DNA from: Bacteroidales bacterium
Lineage (GTDB): Bacteria > Bacteroidota > Bacteroidia > Bacteroidales > Muribaculaceae
Direction of reading: 5' to 3'
DNA: 64,000 bases
NCBI GenBank assembly: GCA_910575545.1
Contig: CAJTFH010000006.1
Span: forward strand, 62,001-126,000
Position numbers and translations under genes: made by a program. Positions 43,745 through 52,031 of this stretch are shown one piece after another. Position 1 is the stretch's first letter, and the number at the start of each line of letters is the position of its first letter. The notes under the pieces were generated by a model that made no database searches, was not told where the DNA came from, and saw only the letters and a list, made by a program, of their open reading frames with translations.

Positions 43745-44419
43745 TTACGGGAGCAGTTTTTTCAGGATGCCGAATGTGCGCTCCGGCGCTGTCTGCCAGA
43801 AGTTGCAATATTGGTCGAGGTGGTTTTCCACGCCGGGGGTGTCGCTGACTACCCTGATGGCAAGGAACGGCACGTTTTTCAGGTGGCACACCTGGGCTAT
43901 CGCCCCTGATTCCATGTCGACGGCAACAGCGCCGGGGCGTGTCTTCAACACGGCCGCGAGCTCTTCGGGAGTGGATATGAACCTGTCGCCTGAAGCAATC
44001 AGCCCCCTTTTCACAATGCCCTGTTTCTGTAGCCCTTCAACGGAGAACAAGCCGGTGGCTCCCGGGAAAGTTTCCGGCAGTCCCTGCACCTGTCCCGGAG
44101 CATTGCCCGGGCCGCACCAGACGTCGTGGTAGCCGACTTCGTCGCCGACAACCACGTCGAGCACTCCGGCGCCATTGCCGGTGCCTCCGGCTATGCCGGT
44201 GTTTATCACTGCGTCGGGTGTGTATGCTTCGATTAAAGTCAATGCCCCTACGGCGGCATTGACTTTGCCGATGCCGCATTGTGTTGCAATGATCTGGTTT
44301 GTGCCGATGTGTCCGTTATAGTATTTTCGCCCGTTAAGTTCGGTTTCTGAAACTGTTTCCATCTCTCTCAGCAACATGCCGAGTTCTGATTCCATCGCGA
44401 CAATAACTCCTATTTTCAT
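43745..44419 (-). CDS. mtnN: 5'-methylthioadenosine/S-adenosylhomocysteine nucleosidase
   Basis: A 224-residue Pfs/MTAN. The ATG at 44419 (MKIGVIVAMESELGML) is the family start; the 11-residue extension to 44452 is unlikely. Visible: CGIGKVNAAVGALTLIE (about 47-63), NTGIAGG (about 71), ASGDRFIS, AVDMESGAIAQVCHLKNVPF (about 165-184; catalytic Glu in DMES) and VVSDTPG (catalytic Asp). It removes adenine from SAH and MTA, supplying the LuxS substrate. Confidence 0.96.
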   Translation of the reverse strand: MKIGVIVAMESELGMLLREMETVSETELNGRKYYNGHIGTNQIIATQCGIGKVNAAVGALTLIEAYTPDAVINTGIAGGTGNGAGVLDVVVGDEVGYHDVWCGPGNAPGQVQGLPETFPGATGLFSVEGLQKQGIVKRGLIASGDRFISTPEELAAVLKTRPGAVAVDMESGAIAQVCHLKNVPFLAIRVVSDTPGVENHLDQYCNFWQTAPERTFGILKKLLP

Positions 44420-44439
44420 ATCTTTTCTCAACAATTTCT

Positions 44440-44447
44440 TATTTTTG
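44440..44447 (+). promoter_or_regulatory. -7 box upstream of the HdeD-like gene
   Basis: TATTTTTG fits TAnnTTTG on the plus strand; the leader to ATG 44558 would be about 100 nt. No -33 box seen. Confidence 0.35.
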
Positions 44448-44557
44448 CACATTCTATTAATAACAGCCGGGGCAGAGCATTCCGGCTTGGCAGAGCTGCC
44501 GGAGGGACCGGCCCTGCTTCAGCGTTTAATATGTTTCAACATTAAAACCCATAAATC

Positions 44558-45247
44558 ATGTCAAACAAAGGCAATGCATTAATTTCTGTCATTCTCATCG
44601 CGTTGGGGGTGGTTTTTATCTGGCTTTATAACCGCGACACCCTTCCGCGAAGCATCGTTCTGCTGTGTGGGCTGGCATTCGTTGTTCCGGCCGTAATCAG
44701 CCTGTTGTCGATTTTCATATCGCGCAAGAATAACAGCCGTAGTTCAGGTCTGCGCGCTGTGCAGCTTGTTTGTGCCATCGGCGCGCTGGTGCTTGGCGGC
44801 TGCATTATTTTCATGCCCGATGTTTTCCGCCCGTTGCTGGTCTATCCGTTTGCGGCGCTGATGGTTTTCGGTGGCGCGTTCCAGATTTTCCAGCTGTCGC
44901 ACAAATACCGACCGGTCGATTATCCCGCCTGGATGTTCGTTGTTCCGGTGCTGGTGCTTGTTGCAGGTGTTGTTATTCTCTGCTGGCCCGGGTTGCGTGA
45001 GCCTGTGAACCAGCCATGGATTGTGTTGACCACCGGGATTGCTGCAGTGGTCTATGGTGCCAACGGGCTGCTGATATCCATCCTGCCTCATCGCCTGCCC
45101 CCTCTTCATGCGGCATCAGCGGTCGGTTTGCCTTATGCCAAGCATCCGGTTGAACCCGCCAAGGAGGTTGTGGCATCTCCGGATCCGTCGGGAACGGTTG
45201 TGCCTGATGAACCGGCTGAAGTTGGTGAACACCGCATGGCGGAATAG
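44558..45247 (+). CDS. DUF308/HdeD-like membrane protein
   Basis: A 229-residue protein with six predicted membrane helices in pairs (SVILIALGVVFIWLY, SIVLLCGLAFVVPAVISLLSIFI, VCAIGALVLGGCIIFM, PFAALMVFGGAFQIF, VVPVLVLVAGVVILCW, VLTTGIAAVVYGANGLLI), the repeated Gly-rich helix-pair layout of HdeD/DUF308 proteins, and a soluble proline/glutamate-rich tail of about 45 residues. Function unknown (acid-resistance protein HdeD is the named relative). It converges with the cytidylate kinase-like gene, seven bases apart. Confidence 0.75.
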   Translation: MSNKGNALISVILIALGVVFIWLYNRDTLPRSIVLLCGLAFVVPAVISLLSIFISRKNNSRSSGLRAVQLVCAIGALVLGGCIIFMPDVFRPLLVYPFAALMVFGGAFQIFQLSHKYRPVDYPAWMFVVPVLVLVAGVVILCWPGLREPVNQPWIVLTTGIAAVVYGANGLLISILPHRLPPLHAASAVGLPYAKHPVEPAKEVVASPDPSGTVVPDEPAEVGEHRMAE

Positions 45248-45254
45248 CGCCTTC

Positions 45255-45917
45255 CTATTTCCTCACCGGCTCTATGCCGAATCGGCGGCGGATATATATG
45301 GCCACTATGTCGCACAGGCCTTCCATCGGCATTAACGATGAGTCGAATGTGAGGTCGTAGGAGGCTGAATCGCCCCAACGTTTGTCGGTGTAGAAGTTAT
45401 AATAGGCGGCCCGGAGCTTGTCGGTCTTCACGGCAAGTGTGCGGGCTGCCCCTTCTTTGTCTTTATCGGCGCGCCCCATTATGCGTTTAACGCGTTCTTC
45501 GATGGGGGCATGGACAAATAGGCTCAGTTTGGCCACGTCGTGGCTCCGGAGCACGTAGTCGGCGGAGCGCCCGACTATTACGCAGGGGCGGGTGTCGGCC
45601 AGATGCTCAATCACGTCGTTGAGTGAGGTGTAGATTGAGTCGGCCATCATGGCCTGGCCGTTATACCATGGTAGCTGCCCGTAGCCCATATTGAAGCCTA
45701 CCGAGCTGCCCATCAGGTTTGGCACGCGCTCGTCGTTGCGCTCGAACACTTCTGGCGACATTCCCGCACGGTTGGCTGCTTCTAAAAGCAGTTTTTTGTC
45801 GTAGTATTCTATGCCGAACTTTTCAGCCAGCATTTTACCGAGTTCTCTTCCACCGCTGCCGAACTGGCGCCCGATTGTGATGACGTAGTTGCTTTTGTTG
45901 TCAAGTTCTTGATTCAT
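45255..45917 (-). CDS. Cytidylate kinase-like family protein
   Basis: A 220-residue P-loop kinase of the cytidylate-kinase-2 type, starting at ATG 45917 (MNQELDNKSNYVITIGRQFGSGGRELG). The modified P-loop GRQFGSGGRELG (about 16-27), YYDKKLLLEAANRAGMS, CVIVGRSADYVLR and the LID-like VKRIMGRADKDKEGAART are visible. It probably phosphorylates CMP/dCMP or a related substrate; the true cytidylate kinase may be elsewhere. A -7 box TAAATTTG lies at 45967-45960. Confidence 0.86.
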   Translation of the reverse strand: MNQELDNKSNYVITIGRQFGSGGRELGKMLAEKFGIEYYDKKLLLEAANRAGMSPEVFERNDERVPNLMGSSVGFNMGYGQLPWYNGQAMMADSIYTSLNDVIEHLADTRPCVIVGRSADYVLRSHDVAKLSLFVHAPIEERVKRIMGRADKDKEGAARTLAVKTDKLRAAYYNFYTDKRWGDSASYDLTFDSSLMPMEGLCDIVAIYIRRRFGIEPVRK

Positions 45918-45959
45918 GATATCGTTTATGGGTAGTTGTTTCCATATTATCCAATATTG

Positions 45960-45967
45960 CAAATTTA
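45960..45967 (-). promoter_or_regulatory. -7 box of the cytidylate kinase-like gene
   Basis: TAAATTTG on the minus strand, 43 bases before ATG 45917. Confidence 0.45.
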
Positions 45968-46008
45968 GTTGATAAAAATTGATAAACCGTCAAAAATCGT
46001 CGTAAACT

Positions 46009-46039
46009 TTTGCTGGGTCGGAAAAAATGGCTACCTTTG
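46009..46039 (+). promoter_or_regulatory. Promoter of SRP RNA
   Basis: TTTG (46009-46012), 19-base spacer, TACCTTTG (46032-46039): a full match to the Bacteroidetes housekeeping promoter, ending six bases before the RNA start. Confidence 0.8.
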
Positions 46040-46044
46040 CAGCC

Positions 46045-46141
46045 GGGTAAGTCCTACACGGCCAGCTCCCCCTGAACTCCGCCAGGTCTTGATCGAAGCA
46101 ACGGTAGGGGGTTGTAGCGGCGCGATGTAGTCAGCTTACCC
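46045..46141 (+). ncRNA. ffs: Signal recognition particle RNA (small bacterial type)
   Basis: A 97-nt hairpin RNA whose ends pair (GGGTAAG... with ...CTTACCC) and whose apex carries the SRP domain IV signature CCGCCAGGTC-TTGATC-GAAGCAACGG (46080-46104; given in parts), that is CAGG opposite GAAGCA, the Ffh-binding asymmetric loop. It is followed directly by a T run (46142-46147) acting as terminator. A perfect promoter precedes it. Confidence 0.93.
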
Positions 46142-46151
46142 TTTTTTATTT

Positions 46152-46203
46152 TATAGAAGTAAGAAGTCAGAAGTTGTAAGTTGCCAGTCGTAAGTTGTTA
46201 GTA
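46152..46203 (+). repeat. AAGT-rich degenerate short repeat
   Basis: The stretch reads as imperfect units of GTAAGAAGTC / AGAAGTTGTAAGTT / CGTAAGTTGTTAG, about five units of 8-12 bases. It lies between the SRP RNA terminator and a strong hairpin. No gene in it. Confidence 0.45.
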
Positions 46204-46230
46204 TGGGGGGTGAGGAATCGGAAGAATATA

Positions 46231-46271
46231 AAAGAATCAGAGACGGGTCACCTCCCGTCTCTGATTCTTTT
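46231..46271. terminator. Bidirectional terminator after lpxA
   Basis: AAAGAATCAGAGACGGG (46231-46247) pairs perfectly with CCCGTCTCTGATTCTTT (46254-46270), a 17-bp stem with a 6-base loop, with T-rich flanks on both strands. It ends the lpxA transcript (stop at 46315) and could also stop read-through from SRP RNA. Confidence 0.88.
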
Positions 46272-46314
46272 ATTGATGTTTATTGATGCCGATTGATTGG
46301 TGGCGAGGATTGGG

Positions 46315-47103
46315 TCAGTCGAGAAGGTCGACCGGAAGGGCTACGATTTTCATTCCATTGCCACGCACGAAATCGATGATCTCAGAGCGTATCTCCGACG
46401 GTTCAACGTCGGCTTCGATTCGACGCAATGCGTTGTAGACCGAAATGTTGCTCTGGTAGATATTGCGGTAGGCTTTTGCGATGTCGTCGATCTGCGTGTC
46501 GGCAAATCCGTGTTTGTGCATCACATAGGCGTTTACCCCGAAATATGCCGCAGGGTTATGGGCTATGATTACATAGGGTGGCACGTTTCCGGCTATGCGG
46601 CAGCCTCCTTTTATGAGACACCATTTGCCTACTTTTGAGTCTTCATGCAGTATGCATTTCGACGATAGGATCGAGCATTCGTCAACGATACAGTCGCCGG
46701 CGATGGCCACACCGTTGCCGATCACGCATTTTCCCTTGATCTGGGAATCGTGGCCTATGTGGCAGTCGGCCATGATGAAGTTCTCGTCGGTGATGAGGGT
46801 GCCCCCTTGCGGGTGGATCCCACGGTTGATGATTACGTGCTCACGGATTGTGTTGTTGTTGCCGATATGGCAGTAGGTGGCTTCCCCTTTCCAGCGGAAG
46901 TCCTGGGGGTCGGCGCCTATTATTGCGCCTTGGTAGACTTTGTTGTTCTTGCCCATGCGGGTTCCTGCCATTATGGAGGCATAGGGCATTATTTCACAGC
47001 CGTCGCCGATTTCCACATCTTTGTCGATGAATGCAAACGGATGGATTTTTACGTTGGCGCCGACTTTTGCCGACGGGTCAACATGAGCTAACGGGCTAAT
47101 CAT
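46315..47103 (-). CDS. lpxA: UDP-N-acetylglucosamine O-acyltransferase
   Basis: A 262-residue LpxA starting at ATG 47103 (MISPLAHVDPSAKVGANVKIHPFAFI). Hexapeptide repeats of a left-handed beta-helix fill residues 1-190; the catalytic histidine region is HIGNNNTIREHVIINRGI, and the substrate loop is GADPQDFRWKGE. It transfers a 3-hydroxyacyl chain to UDP-GlcNAc in the first step of lipid A synthesis. It is single here rather than fused or adjacent to lpxC as in many relatives. A -7 box TAACTTTG lies at 47182-47175. Confidence 0.95.
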   Translation of the reverse strand: MISPLAHVDPSAKVGANVKIHPFAFIDKDVEIGDGCEIMPYASIMAGTRMGKNNKVYQGAIIGADPQDFRWKGEATYCHIGNNNTIREHVIINRGIHPQGGTLITDENFIMADCHIGHDSQIKGKCVIGNGVAIAGDCIVDECSILSSKCILHEDSKVGKWCLIKGGCRIAGNVPPYVIIAHNPAAYFGVNAYVMHKHGFADTQIDDIAKAYRNIYQSNISVYNALRRIEADVEPSEIRSEIIDFVRGNGMKIVALPVDLLD

Positions 47104-47174
47104 AGTGTGTGAGGATTTAGAGGGTTGACTGCCGCCCACGGGGCATTGTGCTGTTTCCGGAGGCATGGCTTTCC

Positions 47175-47182
47175 CAAAGTTA
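47175..47182 (-). promoter_or_regulatory. -7 box of lpxA
   Basis: TAACTTTG on the minus strand, 72 bases before ATG 47103. Confidence 0.45.
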
Positions 47183-47196
47183 CTAATTTAAAAGGA

Positions 47197-47254
47197 ATCG
47201 CCCGGAATTTTCACAGGATTTTTTTGCTTGATCCTCTGGAAAATTTCAGGCGAT
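47197..47254 (-). terminator. Long hairpin ending the RND operon
   Basis: ATCGCCCGGAATTTTC... (47197-47219) pairs with ...GAAAATTTCAGGCGAT (47231-47254) with a few mismatches; the loop is TTTTTTGCTTG. On the minus strand the stem is followed by TCCTTTTAAAT. It lies 70 bases beyond the stop of the RND outer-membrane gene. Confidence 0.7.
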
Positions 47255-47323
47255 ATCGTTAGCCGGGCTGTAAAGCACCAAAGGTTATTATAGGTGTTAA
47301 TGGCCTTTATAGCTGTAATAGCT

Positions 47324-48709
47324 TTATCGGCCGCCTCCGAGGCTCTGGTAGAGGTTGATCAGAGCTTGTTGACGGGATAGCTCGGTGCTGAGGAAGCTCA
47401 TTTGTGCGCTCAGGAGGCTCGACTGGGCTGTGAGCACTTCGAGATAGGTTGTGCGCCCGTCGTAGGCCATCAGCAGGTTGGTGGCTTCAACGGCTTCTTC
47501 GAGGTCTTTGACCTGTTTTGAGAGGAATGCGCTCTTCTCGGCCGATTTCTCCAATGCGACACAGTTGTTGTAGACTTCGGCTGCAGCATTGAGAAGCGTC
47601 TGCTCGAAGTTGTTCATTGCCTGCTCCTGCTGCAGTTTGGCGCCTTTTAGGCGGGCGATGTTCTGTCCGCGTGAGAACAGGGGGGCTGCCAGCGACCCTG
47701 CCAGCTGCACGAACCAGTCGCCCGGATTCTTGATTATAGATCCGAGCAGGTTTGTGAACCCGCCGTTGGTTGAGATGCTCAATCCGGGATAGAAGGCTGC
47801 CCGCGCCGAGTTGGTGGCGTAGTAGGCCACGGCGAGGCTTTCTTCGGCGGCACGCACGTCGGGGCGCATTGCCAGTTCACGCATAGGCACGCCTTCGCGC
47901 AGCACCTGCGGGTTTTCCATGCGGGCGTCGGCAGGGATTGCCCATGTCTGTGGCTGCTCGTTGAGCAGCAGCGACATGGAGTTGTTGGCTTGCACCAGGG
48001 CGGTTTCAAGGTCGGTTATCGATGCGAGGATTGACCAGTATTGTGCCTGGCTCTGCACCACGGCGGCCTGGGTTACGCGTCCGGCCTCTTTATAGTCTTT
48101 CATTATCTCGACGTTCTGTTTCCACAGGTCGGCGGTTTCGCGGCTCAGCTGAAGCTGGGCGTTGAGGTTGGCGATTGAGTAGAAACATGAAGCCACACCG
48201 GTGATTATCTGCGAGCGTACGGCTTGCATGTAGTCCTGCTGCATCCTCACTGCAGTTTCGGCACTGCGTTTGTTGTTGAGGATTTTGCCGAAAACATCTA
48301 TTTCCCAGCTGATGGCCATGGGGATGGTGTAGTTCCAGCCGACTTCGTTGCCGGCATACCAGGCGTTTGCCCCGTTGGCGTTGATGGCAACTGCGGGCAG
48401 ATAGCTCAGACGGGCGCCGAGCATGTTGGCACGGGCCACTTCGACGTTTATTTTTGCGTTGTCGAGGTTGATGTTGTTGGCCAGGGCGCGGTTTATGTAG
48501 TCTTGCAGCAGGGGGTCGGTGAATACTTGCTGCCAGCTGAGGTTGCCGTAGGCCGTTGAGTCAACCGGAGCCTCTTTGGCTTCGACATACTCGCGCGTCA
48601 TGGCGGTGTCTTGCGGCATGTCGAATTTTTTGTAGATGTGGCACGACGAGAGCATCCCTGCGCCGAGTGCTGCGGCCACGCACATCTTTATTGTTATGTT
48701 TGCTTTCAT
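47324..48709 (-). CDS. RND efflux outer-membrane lipoprotein (NodT/OprM-type)
   Basis: A 461-residue outer-membrane factor with lipobox LSSC-H at about 23, two OEP repeats (NLSWQQVFTDPLLQDYINRALANN near 57; VPMRELAMRPDVRAAEESLAVAYY near 275) and long helical stretches for the periplasmic tunnel. It completes the tripartite pump encoded upstream (79-base gap to the RND gene). Third and last gene of the operon. Confidence 0.93.
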   Translation of the reverse strand: MKANITIKMCVAAALGAGMLSSCHIYKKFDMPQDTAMTREYVEAKEAPVDSTAYGNLSWQQVFTDPLLQDYINRALANNINLDNAKINVEVARANMLGARLSYLPAVAINANGANAWYAGNEVGWNYTIPMAISWEIDVFGKILNNKRSAETAVRMQQDYMQAVRSQIITGVASCFYSIANLNAQLQLSRETADLWKQNVEIMKDYKEAGRVTQAAVVQSQAQYWSILASITDLETALVQANNSMSLLLNEQPQTWAIPADARMENPQVLREGVPMRELAMRPDVRAAEESLAVAYYATNSARAAFYPGLSISTNGGFTNLLGSIIKNPGDWFVQLAGSLAAPLFSRGQNIARLKGAKLQQEQAMNNFEQTLLNAAAEVYNNCVALEKSAEKSAFLSKQVKDLEEAVEATNLLMAYDGRTTYLEVLTAQSSLLSAQMSFLSTELSRQQALINLYQSLGGGR

Positions 48710-48788
48710 TGGGTTTTATTCGTTTCGTTGTTAGGAAGCCCTGTCCCTGCGGGTCAAACCGTCGACCCGCAGGAGGGGGGCACCCTGT

Positions 48789-51700
48789 TTAGCGTGAATA
48801 TTGCTCGATTTCGCTCTCGATGCCTTCGTTGTCAGTGTCTTTCCACTTTATCGGGGTAATATTTTCCTGGATGAGCTGGAAGGCCACAAACAGGGCGGGC
48901 ACGATGAAAATCTGGAAAATCATGCCGATTAGCATACCGCCGACCGAGCCGGTTCCGAGGGCGCGGTTGCCGTTGGCGCCTACGCCTGATGCGAACATCA
49001 TCGGGAGCAGACCGATAATCAGCGCCAGGGAGGTCATCAGAATCGGGCGCAGACGGGCTGCGGCTCCGGCGATGGCAGCGTTGATAATCGACATACCTGT
49101 GCGGCGGCGCTCCAGGGCGAACTCAACGATAAGGATGGCGTTTTTGGCCAACAGACCTATGAGCATAATCAGGGCGATCTGCAGGTAGATGTTGTTGGTT
49201 ATGCCGAATATATGTGCGAATATAAACGACCCCATAAGGCCGAAGGGTATCGAAAGGATAACAGCCCACGGGATTATGTAGCTCTCATACTGGGCAGAGA
49301 GCAACAGGTAGACAAACAGCAGGCAGAGGCCGAAGATGATGGCGGTGGCGTTGCTGTTGCCGCTGCCTTCCTCACGTGTCATGCCGGAGTACTCAAAGCC
49401 GTAGCCTGCGGGAAGTGTCTGCTGGGCAACACGCTCGATGGCGGCCAAGGCCTCACCGGAGGAATATCCGGGGGCTGGGTTACCTGTAACGGCGATTGAC
49501 TGGAACAGGTTGAAACGGGTCATGAGGTCGGGGCCGTAGACTTTAGTGAGTGTCACGAAGTTTTCGAGCGATGCCATCTTTCCGCTGTTTCCGCGCACTT
49601 TGATATTGCGCAGCGATTCGGGCGACACGCGGGCTTCGGGTGCCGACTGCATCATCACGCGGTAGATTTTACCGAAGCGGTTGAAGTTGCTGACATACAT
49701 CGAGCCGAAGTAGCCCTGGAGGGCGGAGATAATCTGGGTGGTCGACAACCCTGCCTGTTGGGCTTTTGCGGCATCGATGTCGATGCGGTATTGCGGGAAG
49801 GTTGGGTTGAAGGTTGTGTAGGCCATCTGGATTTCGGGCTGCTGGTTGAGCGCTCCGAGGAATCCCTGCACCACGGTGAAGAAGTCATCGATGCTGCCGC
49901 CGGTCTTATCCTGCATCTTAAGCTCGAAACCGTTTGTTGCGGAGTAACCGGTAATCATCGGCGGCGCGAATGCGATTACACGTCCGTCTTTGACCAGCTG
50001 CCCGGCCATGCCGTAGAACTGCTGGATTATTGCGTCGACACTTTCGGTTTTGCTGTTTCGCTCGCTCCAGTCTTTGAGGCGGACGATGAAAGCTCCGTAG
50101 GTGGGGCCTTGACCTGCGATGAAGCTGTAGCCGAGGATGGTGTTGCGGTATTCGATGGCGGGAATATTGGCCAGGATGGCGTCGACTTTATCCATTGTCT
50201 CTTTGGTGCGCTCCTGCGATGTGCCCGGGGGCATGTCGACCATCACGAAGAATGTGCCGGTGTCTTCATTCGGAACGAGGGCTGTAGGTGTCTTTGCCAT
50301 TAGCCATACGAGTGCGGCGATTGATGCGGCCACTATTACGGCTGACGACACTTTGTGGCGGATGAAGAAGTTGGCGCCTTTTTTGTATTTGTTGAGCTGG
50401 GCGTCATACATCACGTTGAAACAGTGGTGGAAACGCTTCACGAAGTTGCGTTTTTTCCCGTGTTCGTCGGTGTGGGGCTTGAGGAATACGGCGCAGAGGG
50501 CCGGCGACAGCGTCAAGGCGTTGAGCGCCGAGAAGCCGATGGCAATTGCCATGGTGATACCGAACTGCTGGTAGAAGATACCTGCGGTGCCGGGCATGAA
50601 CGACACGGGGATGAACACCAGCATCATCACAAGGGTGATTGATATGATGGCGCCTCCGATTTCGTTCATGGCGTCGATAGAAGCCTTGCGCGAACTCTTG
50701 TAGCCCGCATCGAGTTTGGCGTGGACCGCCTCGACCACCACGATGGCGTCGTCGACCACAATGGCGATTGCGAGCACAAGGGCCGACAGGGTGATGAGGT
50801 TGAGCGAGAACCCGATGAGGTTGAGCACGAAGAATGTGCCGATAAGGGCCACAGGGATGGCGATGGCGGGGATGATGGTTGAGCGTAAGTCCTGAAGGAA
50901 GACGTAGACCACCACGAACACCAGTATGAACGCCTCGATGAGGGTGTGGACAACCTTGTTGATTGAAGCATAAAGGAAGTCGTTGTTGTTCATCGGGATG
51001 GCGAACTTCAGCCCTGCGGGGAGGTCTTTCTCAAGTATTTTCACCTGTGCAAGACAGTCGTTGATAATCTGGGTGGCGTTGGAGCCTGCGGTCTGGAACA
51101 CCATACACATGGTCGAGGGCTTGCCATTCAGGGTAGAGCCGAAATCATATGTAACCATGCCCAGTTCTACGTCGGCAACGTCTTTCAGGTAGAGTGTCTG
51201 GCCGTCGGGGGTCGATTTGATTACTATGTTCTCGAATTCTTCGGGGGTTGAGTAGCGGCCACGGTATTTCATGGTGTACTGGAAGCTCTGGTCTCCTTGC
51301 GCGCCGAATGAACCGGGGGCTGCTTCGATGTTCTGGTCGCGCAGGGCTGCAGCCACATCTGAAGGGTTTAGGCCGTATTGGGCCATCACTTCGGGTTTGA
51401 TCCATATGCGCATGGAGTAATCGCCGCCGAATGACATGACATCACCCACGCCCTGAACACGTTGCAAAACCGGAATGATGTTGATTTTCATGTAGTTGTC
51501 GAGGAACTCGGCATCGTAGGCGTCTGTTTCGGTGTAGAGGGCTATGCCCACGAGCATCGATGACTGGCGCTTCTGGGTGAGCACACCCACCTGGAGGACT
51601 TCTGAGGGGAGGAGGTTCTGGGCTTTCGACACACGGTTCTGCACGTCGACGGCGGCCATGTCGGGGTCGAATCCCTGTTTGAAGTGCACGTTGATTGTTG

Positions 51701-51965
51701 CGGCGCCGGTGTTGGTTGCTGTCGACTCAATGTAGGTCATGCCTTCGGCACCGTTGATTGATTCTTCGAGAGGTGCGATCACTGAGTTGAGCACGGCCTG
51801 TGCGTTTGCGCCGGAGTAGGTTGTGCTCACCGAGATGGTTGGAGGCGCGATGTCGGGATACTGGGTGATTGGCAGCGACACCAATCCGATCAGACCCAAC
51901 AGCACGATGAATATTGAGATAACCGTCGATAGCACCGGACGGTTGATAAATGTATCCAGTTTCAT
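48789..51965 (-). CDS. RND multidrug efflux transporter (AcrB/MexB HAE1 family)
   Basis: A 1058-residue inner-membrane proton/drug antiporter. TM1 begins FINRPVLSTVISIFIVLLGL; the proton-relay aspartates are in AIVVDDAIVVVEAVHAKL (about 400-417) with a lysine region near 960; the usual 12 membrane helices and two large periplasmic loops (AAPGSFGAQG, FGSMYVSNFNRFGKIYRV) are in place. By family it expels hydrophobic drugs, bile salts or dyes; real substrates are unknown. Second gene of the operon. Confidence 0.96.
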   Translation of the reverse strand: MKLDTFINRPVLSTVISIFIVLLGLIGLVSLPITQYPDIAPPTISVSTTYSGANAQAVLNSVIAPLEESINGAEGMTYIESTATNTGAATINVHFKQGFDPDMAAVDVQNRVSKAQNLLPSEVLQVGVLTQKRQSSMLVGIALYTETDAYDAEFLDNYMKINIIPVLQRVQGVGDVMSFGGDYSMRIWIKPEVMAQYGLNPSDVAAALRDQNIEAAPGSFGAQGDQSFQYTMKYRGRYSTPEEFENIVIKSTPDGQTLYLKDVADVELGMVTYDFGSTLNGKPSTMCMVFQTAGSNATQIINDCLAQVKILEKDLPAGLKFAIPMNNNDFLYASINKVVHTLIEAFILVFVVVYVFLQDLRSTIIPAIAIPVALIGTFFVLNLIGFSLNLITLSALVLAIAIVVDDAIVVVEAVHAKLDAGYKSSRKASIDAMNEIGGAIISITLVMMLVFIPVSFMPGTAGIFYQQFGITMAIAIGFSALNALTLSPALCAVFLKPHTDEHGKKRNFVKRFHHCFNVMYDAQLNKYKKGANFFIRHKVSSAVIVAASIAALVWLMAKTPTALVPNEDTGTFFVMVDMPPGTSQERTKETMDKVDAILANIPAIEYRNTILGYSFIAGQGPTYGAFIVRLKDWSERNSKTESVDAIIQQFYGMAGQLVKDGRVIAFAPPMITGYSATNGFELKMQDKTGGSIDDFFTVVQGFLGALNQQPEIQMAYTTFNPTFPQYRIDIDAAKAQQAGLSTTQIISALQGYFGSMYVSNFNRFGKIYRVMMQSAPEARVSPESLRNIKVRGNSGKMASLENFVTLTKVYGPDLMTRFNLFQSIAVTGNPAPGYSSGEALAAIERVAQQTLPAGYGFEYSGMTREEGSGNSNATAIIFGLCLLFVYLLLSAQYESYIIPWAVILSIPFGLMGSFIFAHIFGITNNIYLQIALIMLIGLLAKNAILIVEFALERRRTGMSIINAAIAGAAARLRPILMTSLALIIGLLPMMFASGVGANGNRALGTGSVGGMLIGMIFQIFIVPALFVAFQLIQENITPIKWKDTDNEGIESEIEQYSR

Positions 51966-52031
51966 CTGTTTGTTGCTGTGTGAATGGATTTTAAGTTAAT
52001 GTTGCGGCTCGCCTTGGGGGGTGATGCCGAC

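Noticed and set aside
46152-46203. AAGT-rich units as a CRISPR or iteron array
   Set aside because: Units are of unequal length, degenerate and without spacers; no cas or rep gene nearby.
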